64,000 nucleotides of DNA from Larimichthys crocea (lineage: Eukaryota > Chordata > Actinopteri > Sciaenidae), in assembly GCF_000972845.2 (NCBI RefSeq), contig NC_040028.1, positions 21,157,582 to 21,221,581 on the forward strand. The letters run 5' to 3'. A program made the position numbers and the translations under genes. The notes under the pieces are model-generated. The model did no database searches. It was not told the DNA's origin and saw only the letters and a program-made list of their open reading frames with translations. Shown in pieces: positions 14,638 through 26,404 of the stretch (positions are counted from its first letter, which is position 1; each line of letters starts with the position of its first letter).

Positions 14638-16753
14638 TGTGATTGGTTTAACCTGCTAATGTCACACAGCGCTGAGCTACCTGTGCTTGTGGATCAGTAC
14701 CTGAGTCTTGGTGGGTGAGAAGTTCTGGACCTGACCCTGTACAGGTGAGTACGGGCTGCCCGGGTCGCCGCTCAGCAGAGTCTCACTGTTCATCTTCGTC
14801 TTCAGACACGCGATGTACCGACTGCAGAAGTCCTTACACAGGTCGCTCACCTTCTCCAGCTCCAGCAGGTGGATCCGCAGAACCTGGATGGCCTTCACCA
14901 TCTGGACGGGTCAGAGACATGAGAACGGGTCAGAGGGACGGGTCAGAGACAGAGGGACGGGTCAGAGGGACGAAAACGGGTCAGAGACAGAGGGACGACG
15001 AGTCAGGGGGACGGGTCTGATCCGCCTCCTTTAAAGTGTCGCCATGTTCTGGTTTTATATCCTCACTCCTGATTGGTTCACAGAGGTCAGAGCACAGTCA
15101 GGTTCTGTGGAGGTTCTAATGAATCTGTTGACTGGACGGCGTCTCACTGCTGCCGAGGTTGAAGGTCAAAGGTCACTGGTGGCTGGGGGGCGTTCCATTT
15201 TGTATTTCTCTGTGAAATGCCTCACGTACCTGTTTTGGTTCAGTCTTCACTGAACATAAACAACGTTAGATGAAGGTTTGTTTAACGTTGTTTAATGTTT
15301 ACATCAGCTGTGTGTGAGAGTGTGTGTGTGTGTTTGTTCAGTAAATATTTATACACAGAAAAACAATAGAAGTTCATTTTCCAGGACTTTATATGAACCC
15401 AACAGTCCAGGACTGGAAAACTGTTTTCCAGGTTTGCCCAGAGAGGTCAGAGGTCAGAGGTCAGAGTGGTCTCACCAGGCTGTCGAGCTCGGGGTCCTCA
15501 CTGAAGAACGGTTTGCCCTCCTTCTCCTGATTGCGGACAAAGTTCTCGATGTCGACGTCGAAGCTGGCCGAGGTGATGCAGTCGGAGCTCATTGTCGACT
15601 GCTCGCACTTCTCAAACAGCAGAGCGAGGAGCGGGAACAGGGGGTGTCTGGGTAAAAAAGAGACGGGTCAGACTTTCTACCCGGTAACAGAACGCGGCGG
15701 TGTTCGGGGGGACGGACAGCGTCCAATAAACGAGCTTTGTCTGAGGCCGTGTGACGTGTTTGTCGGCCCTGATTAGACTGTGAGTGGGAGGCGTGAACAA
15801 ACAAAACAGCAACAACAGAAATCATCAGCTGAAGGTGTGAAGACACTCCATCCACAAACACAGAAGAAGAAGGCGAAGATACCGATATATGGAGGCTTTG
15901 TCGGCGTCCATGGGTGTCTGCGGCTCCGTGGGCGCCGGGCTCGGCACCTCCGCCAACGTCCCCTCGATGAACTTCTGCTCCGAGTCGCTGTCTACCGACG
16001 CCACACCTTGCATCTGCGGAGAAAACAAAGAGGAAGAAGTGGTGAGGGGAAAGAGTGACAGCAGCTGAGAGGGAGACATGAAGACATCATGTGAAGAGCG
16101 AGAGGAGCTGCAGGGCGAAGCTCCACACAGAGCTTCACTTCACTCTCTGAAGAGTCCTGGGAAAACTTCACGTTACGAGCTGCGAGGAGCTGCTTCAGCA
16201 TCGCGTCTGCGTTATTTCACATTTATCTGAGCGCGCTGCGTCAAACACCTGCCGCAATAAGAGCACGCTTTAAAAAGAGGCTGCGTCCAAAGATTAGCAG
16301 CCAGCTTCCTCCTCTCCTCTCACACATTGAAATCCATCCAGGATCCCTTCCAGAGTATAAACCCCGTCCCCCCTCCTCGACCATGTGACTGAGACCAACA
16401 ATGACTTAGATTGAGCGCAAACAAGCTAAAAATAATCCCTCGCTTGGGGTGGAACATTTCTCATTAGTCATAGATCCTTCTCGGCTCTCGACACCCCCAA
16501 ATTTGGCGCCTGAATGTGGATGTTTTATAAGCAATTTACATAAGCAGACACAGAAATAGGCTTTATACTGCAGCTCTCATGTGGTGATTACTGAAACTGA
16601 TGTAACGGCATTACGCTGCTATAAATACAGCGAGCAGAGGATGCAGAGGTCTGAAACACTCAGGAAGTTTGTCCGGCGTGGACGGAGCTGCAGGTCACCC
16701 ACCTGCTGCTCTCCCTTTGGGTACTTGTCTATGGAAACCGACTGGGCTGCCAT
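12843..16753 (-). CDS. pknox1: PKNOX1/PREP1 TALE homeodomain transcription factor
   Basis: Coding exons in transcript order are 16753-16703, 16013-15883, 15647-15476, 14901-14701, 14599-14482, 14303-14206, 13873-13745, 13616-13540, 13366-13200 and 13024-12843. They join in phase to 1326 nt (441 residues). The N-terminal MEIS/PREP region (about residues 65-170) includes [18 protein letters not shown] and [15 protein letters not shown] Gly/Gln/Val-rich linker follows. The TALE homeodomain starts near [20 protein letters not shown], has the three-residue HPYP loop and ends in NNWFINARRR. The C-terminus is acidic and ends DNSDSLQ. The linker and C-terminus fit PKNOX1 better than PKNOX2. The protein partners PBX factors on DNA in the nucleus. 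The chosen ATG lies in an exon that continues 5' to 16815 as UTR. The genes upstream (ndufv3) and beyond match the human order. Confidence 0.96.
13677..14636. repeat. Cluster of (CA)n/(TG)n microsatellites in short pknox1 introns
   Basis: CA or TG tracts occur at about 13677-13742, 13887-13932, 14307-14341, 14424-14444 and 14605-14634. Several sit within 10-20 bp of splice sites, between exons encoding the linker and homeodomain. Confidence 0.85.
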
Positions 16754-16919
16754 CACGTTCACTGCAGAGGCTGCAAACACTGGGGCATTATAGGGAGCAG
16801 GGACAGGCGGCCGACCTGCACAACACACACAACACACAGTCAAAGAGCGGCTTCATTAATATTACCAGCCGTCATGTCAGAGTGTCATGTGATGATGAGC
16901 TTTGTGAAGTGATTCAGGG

Positions 16920-17960
16920 AGCAATAAAAACAGCTTCAATGCTGGTTTATTAAGAACTGATGTGAAGTGTTCTGTTTGGACGACGTGTAGGGCAGCAGTG
17001 AGGGATGAAGAACATACAACGATCATGAAAATCCTAAACGTTAAGTGTTATGTGCTCTAAGGCAGTAAGTGTACAAAGAAGCTGAGCTTTAATGCTGATT
17101 TATTGAACTTAAGGGGAACTGTATGGTTTGGAGGACAGCAGTGAAAGTGATTAAAAACACACAGATATCATAATATTAAATGTCTTGCACTGGTTTATGG
17201 ACTCTAACGTGGGCAAAACAATTAAGCAGCTGCTCATTTAAGATCTTTAATGCTGATTCATTGAACTTTAGCATTGTAAACTGATATAATGATAATATAA
17301 ACTGATATAATATGATAATATAAAGTGATATAATATGAAGTTATATATGATAATATAAAGTTATATGTGTTGCTCAAATGTATAAAAGGGCATGTTAGGG
17401 CAAAAAAAAAACCCTGCTCATTTATAACAAAACATAACTTGGCCATTAAACCCTGATATGAAGTGAACATGTACTGTTTGATTAAAAACATCCTAATATG
17501 ATAAAAACCTAAATATTACAGCACTGATGCTGGTTTATCAGGTATCAAGTCAGCTTTATTGTCAGTGCTGCTACATGTACAGGACATACAGAGTGTTTCC
17601 CTCTTATCCCGTGCAAACAGCATAAACATGACACATAAAATATAAGTGAAAGACGTAAAATATATACAAATCTAAAAATATATACAAGCTAGAGACATCC
17701 GTGTGGTAATATGGCACAGTGTAATGTAAACAGATTTATCAGTATGGACAGAACTTATGAAGTTTAATGTGGGCAAAAACAATGACTAACATGAAGTTAT
17801 TCTGATTTATTAACCTGAAGTGAGGGTGTGTTGTTTGAACAGCAGTGGAAGTGATTAAAAGCACTCAGATATGATAAAAACATGAAGTGTAATATGCTGC
17901 TATGTGCTCTGATGTGGGCAAAAACAACGAGTAACGTCAAATTATGTGAATAAACCGTCT
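16920..17960. repeat. Diverged ~150-170-bp tandem repeat in pknox1 intron 1
   Basis: The same phrases recur in order several times. They are TTTAATGCTGATTTATTGAAC-like text (near 16937, 17090, 17250, 17440, 17528 and 17797), a CAGCAGTGAAAGTGATTAAAA block (near 17136 and 17842), ATGATAAAAAC, and CTAACGTGGGCAAAACAA-like text (near 17205, 17770 and 17912). A TATAA-rich stretch (17280-17360) and another repeat (17539-17740) interrupt the series. Confidence 0.6.
17539..17740. repeat. Fish interspersed repeat (retroposon tail-like)
   Basis: The text AAGTCAGCTTTATTGTCAGT followed by TACATGTACAGGACATACAG resembles a common fish retroposon 3' region. No coding part is present and the family assignment is open. 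Confidence 0.45.
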
Positions 17961-18051
17961 TTAATTATTTATTTAGACACGTTTGATCGATATTAAGTCT
18001 TAAAAACACCGGAAAAAAAACCGAGCTGAGGTCCGTTTGTTGTGATGATAA

Positions 18052-18057
<6 letters not shown>

Positions 18058-18122
<65 letters not shown>
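18058..18122. repeat. (CA)n microsatellite
   Basis: About 32 uninterrupted CA units lie just upstream of the GC-rich pknox1 5' region. Confidence 0.95.
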
Positions 18123-18123
<1 letters not shown>

Positions 18124-18179
18124 ATTTGTGGCGGTTAAAGTTTAGTGCGGCTAACAACAAGCTAACTGTCTCTTAACTG

Positions 18180-19150
18180 GGACAGCAGTTCAAACAGAGC
18201 GGCCCGGCTCGGTCCGGCCCGGCTCGTTTGTTTTAACACAACATGTAGCTTTAGCCACATTAGCTTAGCTTAGCCGCGTAAAGTCTATAAAAAGCCGCTC
18301 GCGCTGCTGCCGTTAGCCTCGCGCTCAGTGTAAAGTGTCTCGCGCTGGGAGCGCCATATTTAGCCCGGGGGGCCAACCCGTGCCAAAAAAAAAAAAAAAA
18401 AAAAAACACGAGCTAACGCACGGCTAGCCTAGCCTAGCCCCAGGTATAAAAAAAGCCCCCGCTGCGGACTGATCCGAGCCGCTCTGCCCTTACATAGCTC
18501 GGCTCGGCTCGGCTCGGCTTCGTGACCCAGCGGCTCGCTTGACAGTAATGGCGGTTGGATGAATAAATCACTGGCTCCGCAGCGCCAGGCTCGCTCCTTA
18601 AAATCCTCCCCGCATCAGTCAATCAATCAGGCGGCGGCGGCGGCGGGGACAGCCGCCCTCTCTGCTCCCCTCCGCCGCCGCGCTAACGGCACAGCAGCCG
18701 GGCCTCGCTTCTCCCCTTTCTCCTTCTCCTCCGTCCTCCTCCTCTGCTCCCCCAAAAAACGCCGACATATTTTTTTCACCCCCCTCCTCCTCCTTCTTCC
18801 TTCCTCCTCCTGTATACATTTTTTTATATATATCTTCCCGGAGCTCTGCCGCTTCTTGCTTCCCATCCTAAAGCAGCCTCCGCTGCCCGGACTAGGTCCG
18901 CGCTGCTCGCCCCGGGGCATTTTCTCGTGCGGCCCAGATAGTTTGATTGATAGGGAACGGAAAAAGAGGATTTTGAGTGACAGCTTACCTGAGTGCCAAT
19001 CTTCGTCACACTGACAAGCGGCTGCAGCAATCGGGACCCGCAGTTGTCGCGTTGCGTCATCGCGTAAGGGCACGCAGGGGCGCTCGGCTCATGAATATTT
19101 ATGAGGTGGGCGGAGTCATGACGTCCTCGCTTTGCCTCGGAGTCCCTCTG
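18180..19150 (-). promoter_or_regulatory. CpG-rich pknox1 promoter and 5' non-coding exon
   Basis: This block is GC- and CpG-rich, unlike its flanks. On the minus strand a splice donor (CACTCAG followed by GTAAGC) ends a putative 5'UTR exon at 18989. The next exon (16815-16703) carries the ATG. A TGACGTC-like CRE sits near 19119 and several CGCG/GCGC motifs lie nearby. Transcription probably starts near 19.0-19.1 kb. (CGG)n-like and CGGCT repeats (18502-18525, 18630-18648) lie inside the first intron. Confidence 0.6.
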
Positions 19151-19427
19151 CGCCCTGCTGGGCTGTGCGCGCGCTCTCCCGTCATATGCACAGATATAAC
19201 AACAAAAGCTGATCCTCCTAAAAGAGCGCAGGATAATTAGAGCGTCATGTGCAAGGCAGGGGAGTTAAAAATTGTAATCATTAAAATAGAAACCACATGC
19301 ACACTCAGCTCTATTCAAATGACCCCCCTAAGGCAGGGAAGCAGCACAAAAGCAGCGTTTGATCTCCCCTTTATATGCATTTTTATAAGAAGAATCAAAG
19401 CAGGTACAAACAGTTCTCATATCTGGA

Positions 19428-19433
19428 CTTTAA
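19428..19433 (-). terminator. Possible polyadenylation signal of ndufv3
   Basis: An ATTAAA-type signal lies on the minus strand about 85 nt after the ndufv3 stop codon. It is a plausible but variant hexamer. Confidence 0.35.
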
Positions 19434-19516
19434 TAACGTTTAACAGCAGAGATTCATGCAGACATGACAGGTGTAGGAAGGGTGGAGGGGGGCGACCACG
19501 CCATCGTAAAGCTCTT

Positions 19517-22500
19517 TTAGGGTTTGATCGAGGACGGCTGAGGGAGACGAAACTTGGACATCTCCACTTCCATGTCTGCGAAGGTGAAGGTGTTGTAGCC
19601 GTGGTGCTGGTAGTTTTTATAAGTGCTGTTATCAAACGGCTCCTCGGGCTCTGGAGGTGGTGCCGCCGGTGCAGCCTCTGCAGGAACAACACAGAAAGAA
19701 GTACTTTAGAGAGCTGACCTGCACCTTCCTGCTGCTCGAGCAATAAAACAGAAAGAGGTTAGAGCCAAAAGCAAAAAAACAAACAAACAGGACTCGATCT
19801 AAAACATTCCTGATGAAACCAGAAAACTAAATGTGGCTGATTTTTTTTGAGGGGAAAGCACATTAACATATTCACACATGCTGACAAAGGTGGTTTATGG
19901 TGGGGGGCATTTCCTACAGCGGCAAGACGCGTTACCCCCAACAGAGTGTGGAGACACGCTGGTGTGAAAAGCCCGGAGGATGGAGGTGTTTGAAGGTGGA
20001 GATACACCGGGCGTGAAATGAGCAGCGTGCCGGAAACTTTCAAATTTACTCTGAGGTCTAAAATCTGAGTCCGAGCATGCTGCGACGGGAGGTTACGAAC
20101 AACATGAGGCAACAAGAGAAGTCAATCTGAAACATCCAAAAATCACAGAGAGGAACATTAAAGACACATTCACAGTTTTTATTATGAAACCCCAAAAACA
20201 GAAAGAAAGACACGCTGAGGACGGGCTCGTTTCCAGGAAGCAGAATCACTGAAAGTTCAGGAGGAGACGCCGCGGCCTGAGGAGCTAACACAGCTAGGGC
20301 TAATGCTAAGCTAAGGCTAATTTAAGCTAAATTTTAAATTCAGGCTAACTGTAAGCTAAGGCTAATTTAAGATAAGGCTAACATTAGGTATAAAGATAAG
20401 CTAAGTTAAGGCTAACTATAAGCTAAGCTAATTTAAGCTGAAGCTAATGTTAACCTTAGCTTACATTAAAGGTAAGCTAAGGTTAATTTACAATAAAGCT
20501 AAAATTAAGGCTAATTTAAGATAAGGCTCAATTTTAAGTTAAGGCTAACTGTAAGCTAAAGCTAATGTAAGCTTAGGCTAACATTAAGGATAAAGGTAAG
20601 CTAAGGCTAATTTAAACTTCAAAATAAAGTGTAAACTGTAAACTAAAGCTAAGCTAAGGTTAAATTTAAGGCTAGCACTAATTTAAAGCTAGGTAAACTA
20701 AGCTAACGTTAAGGCTATTGGTGTGCTAGCTAGGACAGACTAAAGAATGGTTAATGCTAACTATAGCTAATGCTAAGCTAAGGCTAATTTAGCTGAGTTG
20801 AAGCTGGTCTCTCCTTCAGCTGGTGGGCGTGACCAAGGAGGCCGCGAGGAAGCAGAATTAACCAGTTTGGGCAGAAAAAAAGTGACATCATCGGCTAAAC
20901 ACCAATCAGATTTCATATTCTGCTTCCTGAAACACGTCAGCTGACTCCAAACACTCCCGGCGTCGGATCGTCCGGCTGCTGTCGGGACAGGAGGCTTCAC
21001 ATGTGCACTCTAACATTACCGTTAGCAATAGCATTACCTGGCACACTGAAACCAAACCTGGAACATTGACTCAGAAAACCTGTATTTCATACAGAAAGAC
21101 ACAATATGAATGAGCGAAATGTGAAAAAAAGTAAATATTCCGGGAGTGAAGATGGATTTGGCGACAGCAAGAGGTGAGCAGGGAGAGTTAGCAGTTAGCA
21201 GTTAGCAGCTACAATCATGCTTTGATGGCACGGCGCCACAGCCGCGTGGGCGGGTCAAAGATAAACAAACTTTGATTTACAGGATGCAAGCAAGAGGTGA
21301 TAAGACATCTAACATTAAAGATAAAGATAAGCTAATTTAAGATTAAGTTAAGCCACTAAGCTTTAGCTAATTTGAGCTAATGTTAATTTAAGATAAAGCT
21401 AGTTTAAATGTGGCTAACTGTAAGCTAAGCTAATTTAAGGTAAGATGTTAGATGCCTTAAGTGAAAAAAAGCCCTGCAAGCACCAACCTCATGCAAAACC
21501 ACCCGGGTCAAAGGTTAGAGGTCACAGCGATGGAGTTAAAAGTTAAAACAAGAATCCAGAGACCTGCTCGACACCTGAACTCTTTACAGGATGTTATAGA
21601 AAGAGAGAAAGGTGTGGTCATCTGTGGAGGCCTCAAACACCCACAAACAAGAAAAGGGACAGGTAGGTGGAGGTGGGGAGGGGTATAGGGTGGTGTAGTG
21701 TGTACCCTCAGATGCTTCAACTGGAGCCTCCGCCTGCAGCTCCTCCCCGGCAGCCTCAGCTATGACCGGAGCAGGATCCACCAGCTCCTCGGCGCTCTCC
21801 ACCGCTGCAGCCTCTACAGCCGCTTCAGGTGCAGCCTCTACAGCCGCTTCAGGTGCAGCCTCTACAGCCGCTTCAGGTGCAGCCCCTACAGCCTCTACAG
21901 CCTCTACAGCCGCTTCAGCTGGGGCGGCTTCAGCTTCTACTACAGGCTCAGCGGCAACTTCTACAGGGGCTTCAGTAGCTTCAACAGGGGCAGCTTCGGC
22001 TTCTACTGCAGGCTCTGCAGCAGCTTCTACAAGTGTAGCTTCAGGAGCTTCTATGGAGGCGGCTTCAGCCTCTACAGGCTCTGCTGCGGCTTCCGCAGGT
22101 GCAGCTTCGCTAGCTTCTACAGGGACATCTTCGGTAGCTTCTGCAGGTGCAGCCTCTGTGGTCTCTATAGGAGCGTCAAGAGCTTTTTCTGAAGTTGTGG
22201 CTTCTTTGGCGGCAGCAGGAGATGCAACGTCTTCTATTATTTCTGGAGCGGGATCCACGACAGCTTCAGCCGAATCTTCTGGGCTGCTCGCCACGCCCTC
22301 CGGAGTGTCTTCAGTGGCAGTGCAGATCTCAGGAGCGGAGTCTACCAACTCCTCAGAGCTAACGCTGGGTGCCTCCTGCACGGCCTCGGCAGCAGAGGCG
22401 AGGGTAGCTTCAGGTTCTGGCTCCTTCTTGGCTTCATGTGCGCCTTCTGATGCGACCTCCTGGATGACTTCTTTCACCTCTGGTGCCGGGGTCTTCACTT

Positions 22501-24851
22501 CTGGTTTCTCGTCCTCAGAGTCAGAGTCCGAGTCAGAGTCCGAGTCCGAGTCACTGGACGAGGAGGAGGACGATCCATCAGCTGCTGGTTCACCGGGCTC
22601 GGAGGCTGCGGCAGCTGGAACTGCATCGTCTGAGGTGGAGGCTGCAACTAGAGTGTCGTCTGGTGTCGAGGTTTTACTGCTTGCATTAGCCGCTGGTGGA
22701 ACTTCCTCTGTTACAGGTAGAGCTGCATCAGCTACAGGTGGAGCTGCATCAGCTACAGGTGAAGCTGCATCAGCTACAGGTGGAGCTGCATCAACTACAG
22801 GTGGAGCGGCATCAGCTACAGGTAGAGCTGCATCAGCTACAGGTGGAGCGGCATCAGCTACTGGTAGAGCTGCATCAACTACAGGTAGAGCTGCATCAAC
22901 TACAGGTGGAGCGGCATCAACTACAGGTAGAGCTGCATCAACTACAGGTGGAGCGGCATCAGCTACAGGTGGAGCTGGGTCTGCAACAACTGGAACAACA
23001 TCTGGAGCCGGAGCCGCTGGTGGAACTTCCTCTGTTACAGGTAGAGCTGCATCAACTACAGGTAAAGCGGCATCAGCTACAGGTGGAGCGGCATCAGCTA
23101 CAGGTGGAGCTGGGTCTGCAACAACTGGAACAACATCTGGAGCCGGAGCCTCGGCTTCAGCCGCTTCAAAGGCAGTAGCGTCGGGCACTGTAGCTGCTGC
23201 AGCAGCCACGACTGTTTCTGCAGAGGCTGCAGCGGGTTCGGTAACCGCCGGTTCTGTTGGACCTAACGACTCTGAAAGTTTAACTGGGAAGGCAACTGCG
23301 GTCTTGTAGGCTAGCAAGGCGGCTCTGTCCTCTGCTGCTGAGGAAAATGGCACACGGGACAGAGAGCGGTTAAACAATCACAAACAAAGAGCGACGTGAA
23401 GATCCATCAAACTTTATCTGGACTCCATTAACCTTAAAAAAAAAAAACTAGTCAAGTTAAACTTAAAACTTTGAACTATACAACACAAACAGCAACACTT
23501 ATTGACTGGAAACACGTAAAGGCACTGAAAGGAAAGTTACACGTTAACTTTTAACCGGACAGAATCGGGTCAGACATCAGAGGCACCAGCTGTAAACATC
23601 CTTACTCTTGCTCGCAGCCTTCGTCTTCTTGGCCGGCTTCGCGGGCGCGTCGGCCTGAGTGCAGAACAAAGCGGCCGAGCGACTCCCCAGGACGCCGCAG
23701 CTCTCCGACCGCAGACACTGCACAGGAACACACACACGTCGTCTTTAAAAATATCTGTACATTAATGACATACATTTCTTCAATGTTCACCTGTCAACTG
23801 TATAAACACATTCACGAACTTTGCCGTGGGAACTTTTACATGTTCCCACGGCAACCATCTTCGAAATGTGGCAGTTATATTTACATATATTAAATCAGTG
23901 TATGTCAGTTACAGTCACTGTAAACTCTGATATCCTGCTCTCATATGAACGTAGCGGCTCGGCCTCAATTCTCTCTCTCTTGCTTTCCCTCCATTTTTTC
24001 CAGTGTTTCTGTTTAACGAGTGACCGTGTTAATCGGTGAACGTTACAGCTGAATGTGTCTGTGGTTGTCGTGGTTACGACACGTCCTGAACGCCTTCCTT
24101 CTCATTAACGTCACAATATTTAAAATATATATTGACAGTATATATACCGCCAAAGTTTACAATGGGTGTGTATTGGTAGAACGTTCCAGAGCTAGAGTGG
24201 GTGACATCATCGCGGAGAGTGAGTGGAGAGGGAGAGAAACATTTGTCAAAAAATACATTTGTAAACGGCTCTCGTGGCCACAAATGTCACTCTTCAGAAA
24301 TAATTTCTACATAGAAACGTAGGAAAATTCGTGGGCTACGCAGTGATATCACTGCTGAAGCTGTCAGACTTATCGTTTTGGCGGGAGACGCACTGATGCT
24401 CCAGGATCACCCACCGACAGCCCCATCTACTCCCATGTAAACTGGAGAGGAGAAATTTCCCAAAGGAGCACGGGGCACCTGTTCTTTCTCTCTCTCCCCA
24501 GGTCACATTTTTTAACTTCACACACTGAAATTCAGCATTCACATGGTCGACAAGATGAGGATGCTCACGGTCATTTGGGCTTTTTGATACCACCTACCGT
24601 TTGGCATTAGTGTCCACTAGTTGGAGGGGCTTCATTTAGAGATTTTCTGTGTCTCTCAGCAGTCACTCACACACAGACAGAGCACAGCTGCAGTTAATTG
24701 CTCTGACCTGCAGCTGCCCTGGTTGCTCGGCAACCTCAAGCTGCCTTTGACTGACTTTAAGTCTCTGTGTCAGTAATAATGTCTGTCAGGTGAAACACAG
24801 AATTATTATTTTACTGTTGTGTCAGGCGCGTGAGCTCAGTCAGCTGTGCTC

Positions 24852-24889
<38 letters not shown>

Positions 24890-25073
24890 TTCTGCTCGGC
24901 CTGTGTGTGTTTGTTGACCGTTCACCGGGTCCAGGCGGCCTCAAACAGACCCGCTGATCTCCGCGGTGATGTTCGGTATTTAATCAGAACAGGTATGAAA
25001 CGTCTGTGACGTCATCCAGGTGAACTTACCTTGAGGGAAGAAAGACGCCCTAACCGCAGCAGGGGGTCGCCAT
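19517..25073 (-). CDS. ndufv3: NADH dehydrogenase [ubiquinone] flavoprotein 3 (complex I accessory subunit)
   Basis: Exons in transcript order are 25073-25030 (mitochondrial presequence), 23717-23606, 23337-21706 (1632 nt) and 19677-19517 (TAA at 19519-19517). The last exon encodes [18 protein letters not shown] and [11 protein letters not shown], the conserved NDUFV3 tail that contacts the NADH-oxidising module of complex I. Exon 3 is a huge Ala/Pro/Val/Glu-rich region with a 21-bp tandem repeat and a Ser-Asp tract near 22505-22580. It matches the long optional exon of the vertebrate gene. Exon 3 is flanked by phase-1 junctions, so skipping it keeps frame and gives the short isoform. The first exon has a run of five G (C in the transcript) at 25062-25066. 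As written this shifts the frame after MAT; one more base would restore the pattern seen in the neighbouring paralogue. With that caveat the long form is about 649 residues. Confidence 0.9.
20285..20785. repeat. Degenerate GCTAA/TTAGC-rich array in ndufv3 intron 3
   Basis: Dozens of loosely spaced GCTAAG, GCTAAT and TTAAGCTAA words form a low-complexity tract. A second tract lies at about 21305-21445. No exon is visible between exons 3 and 4. Confidence 0.75.
22705..23125 (-). repeat. 21-bp coding minisatellite inside ndufv3 exon 3
   Basis: Tandem 21-bp units (GCATCAGCTACAGGTGGAGC on the plus strand) encode heptads of the type Ala-Asp-Ala-Ala-Pro-Pro-Val. A larger duplicated block, with the Val-Thr-Glu-Glu-Val-Pro-Pro motif and the text after it, starts near 23020 and again near 22685. 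The repeat stays in frame throughout. Confidence 0.9.
24856..24890. repeat. (TG)n microsatellite
   Basis: A TG tract in the first ndufv3 intron. Confidence 0.9.
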
Positions 25074-25150
25074 TTTTTGTCCCCCACAGTGTTGTGCTCC
25101 GGGTGGAAACAGTGATGTAGACACAGAGTTCCGCCGTGATGAAAATATAT

Positions 25151-25209
<59 letters not shown>

Positions 25210-25413
25210 TATTATATATCACACACACACAAAACTAATTCACATAATTAATTAATATGCAAGTAAAATATTCTGTAGTTTGTCAAAAAAATAAAACACA
25301 TGTTCAAACTCGGGAAGAAAAAACGTTCAAAAGTATAAACTAATACTAATATGTTTATTTCTGAACGTTCTGTCAACGTTTCACAAACATATAGATGTTT
25401 GTAGGCACTTTAT

Positions 25414-25621
25414 GGTGTTTCGGTCTAACGAGTGACCGTGTTAATCGGTGACCAGGTGGTTGTCGTGGTTACGACGTGTAGCTGTCCTCGTGCACGCCTT
25501 CTTTGTTTAGTTATTTTTATTTTTAAAATAGGTGTTTGTTTTAATCGTTTGACAGCTTCCTATTTACTATTCACGTCGTACCGTCACCAGTTAACACGGT
25601 CACTCATTAAACCGAAACACC
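25414..25621. mobile_element. MITE, complete copy with ~40-bp terminal inverted repeats
   Basis: The ends are GGTGTTTCGGTCTAACGAGT and the reverse complement of ACTCATTAAACCGAAACACC. The pairing continues through GTGTTAAT/CGGTGAC. The family matches 8597-8801, with a truncated copy at about 24005-24085. No clear target-site duplication is seen. Confidence 0.8.
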
Positions 25622-25680
25622 TCTGACACTTTACTTCCTCGTGCTGAGCTGTATAGGCCTCACCTGTCGCAGGTGTACCT

Positions 25681-25772
25681 GGCGGCGGTTTAGCTCAGTG
25701 GTTACTTCTCACTCAAACGTGTCATCCAGCTCTCAGACCTCCGGGCCGGAGGGTTCGACCCCGGGCGCTGCC
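25681..25772 (+). tRNA. tRNA-like sequence (pseudogene or SINE head)
   Basis: The first seven bases, GGCGGCG, pair with CGCTGCC at 25766-25772, with one G-U pair. An A-box (TTAGCTCAGTGG) and a B-box-like GGTTCGACC are present at the right spacing for a long-variable-arm tRNA. The T-stem pairs poorly and I cannot place an anticodon with confidence. It is therefore more likely a decayed tRNA or the head of a SINE than a working gene. Confidence 0.4.
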
Positions 25773-26366
25773 CGCTGCCTTTTCCCGCTCAGGGCAATAA
25801 ATGTGATTAAATGTTGATCACTCCTATCAAGACAGTTACTTTGTTTTGTTTATTTTATATTATCTCTATATAGTTTTTCTATACTTTTAAGTAATTTGAT
25901 GTTTAGATATGCAAATGAGGCGTTATCAATGAGTCAAATAAACAAAAATGTGGATTTTAAATGTTTCTAGCCTGAAATCTTAACAAGAGCCAAAATAAGA
26001 TGAAGTGTGACTGTCTGTGTCTTTCACGTCATTTCTACAGTCCAGGTTACTAAAGTTTACAGACAGCGTGGAGTATCAAACGGCTCAAATAATGTTTAAA
26101 GTGAAAAATAACCTTTTACCAATAAATATACAGAAATGATTCATCATGCATGAGGGGAGTTTTAATTTAAGGAGAAAAACAAACTTTAATTTGGACAAAG
26201 AGGAAGGTTTCTGTGTTTCAGTTAGTGGGTGAGACCATGGAACAGGTTGGAGCTGAAGCAATGTCCGAACATGAAACTGTTTAAAATGAGGCACAAAGAC
26301 ACTATTTACTATTTTACTAAGTTCTATTGTCTCCTTTGTTTTGTTGGTTCATTGTTTCTCTTCGTG

Positions 26367-26404
<38 letters not shown>

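Noticed and set aside
22696..23178. Leu/Gln/His repeat frame on the plus strand
   Set aside because: A third reading frame of the 21-bp coding minisatellite; not a gene.
21762..23309. 515-codon plus-strand open frame rich in Ser, Ala and Thr
   Set aside because: It is the antisense of ndufv3 exon 3. In-frame repeats with GC-rich codons keep the opposite strand open. The minus strand has splice sites and paralogy; the plus strand has none.
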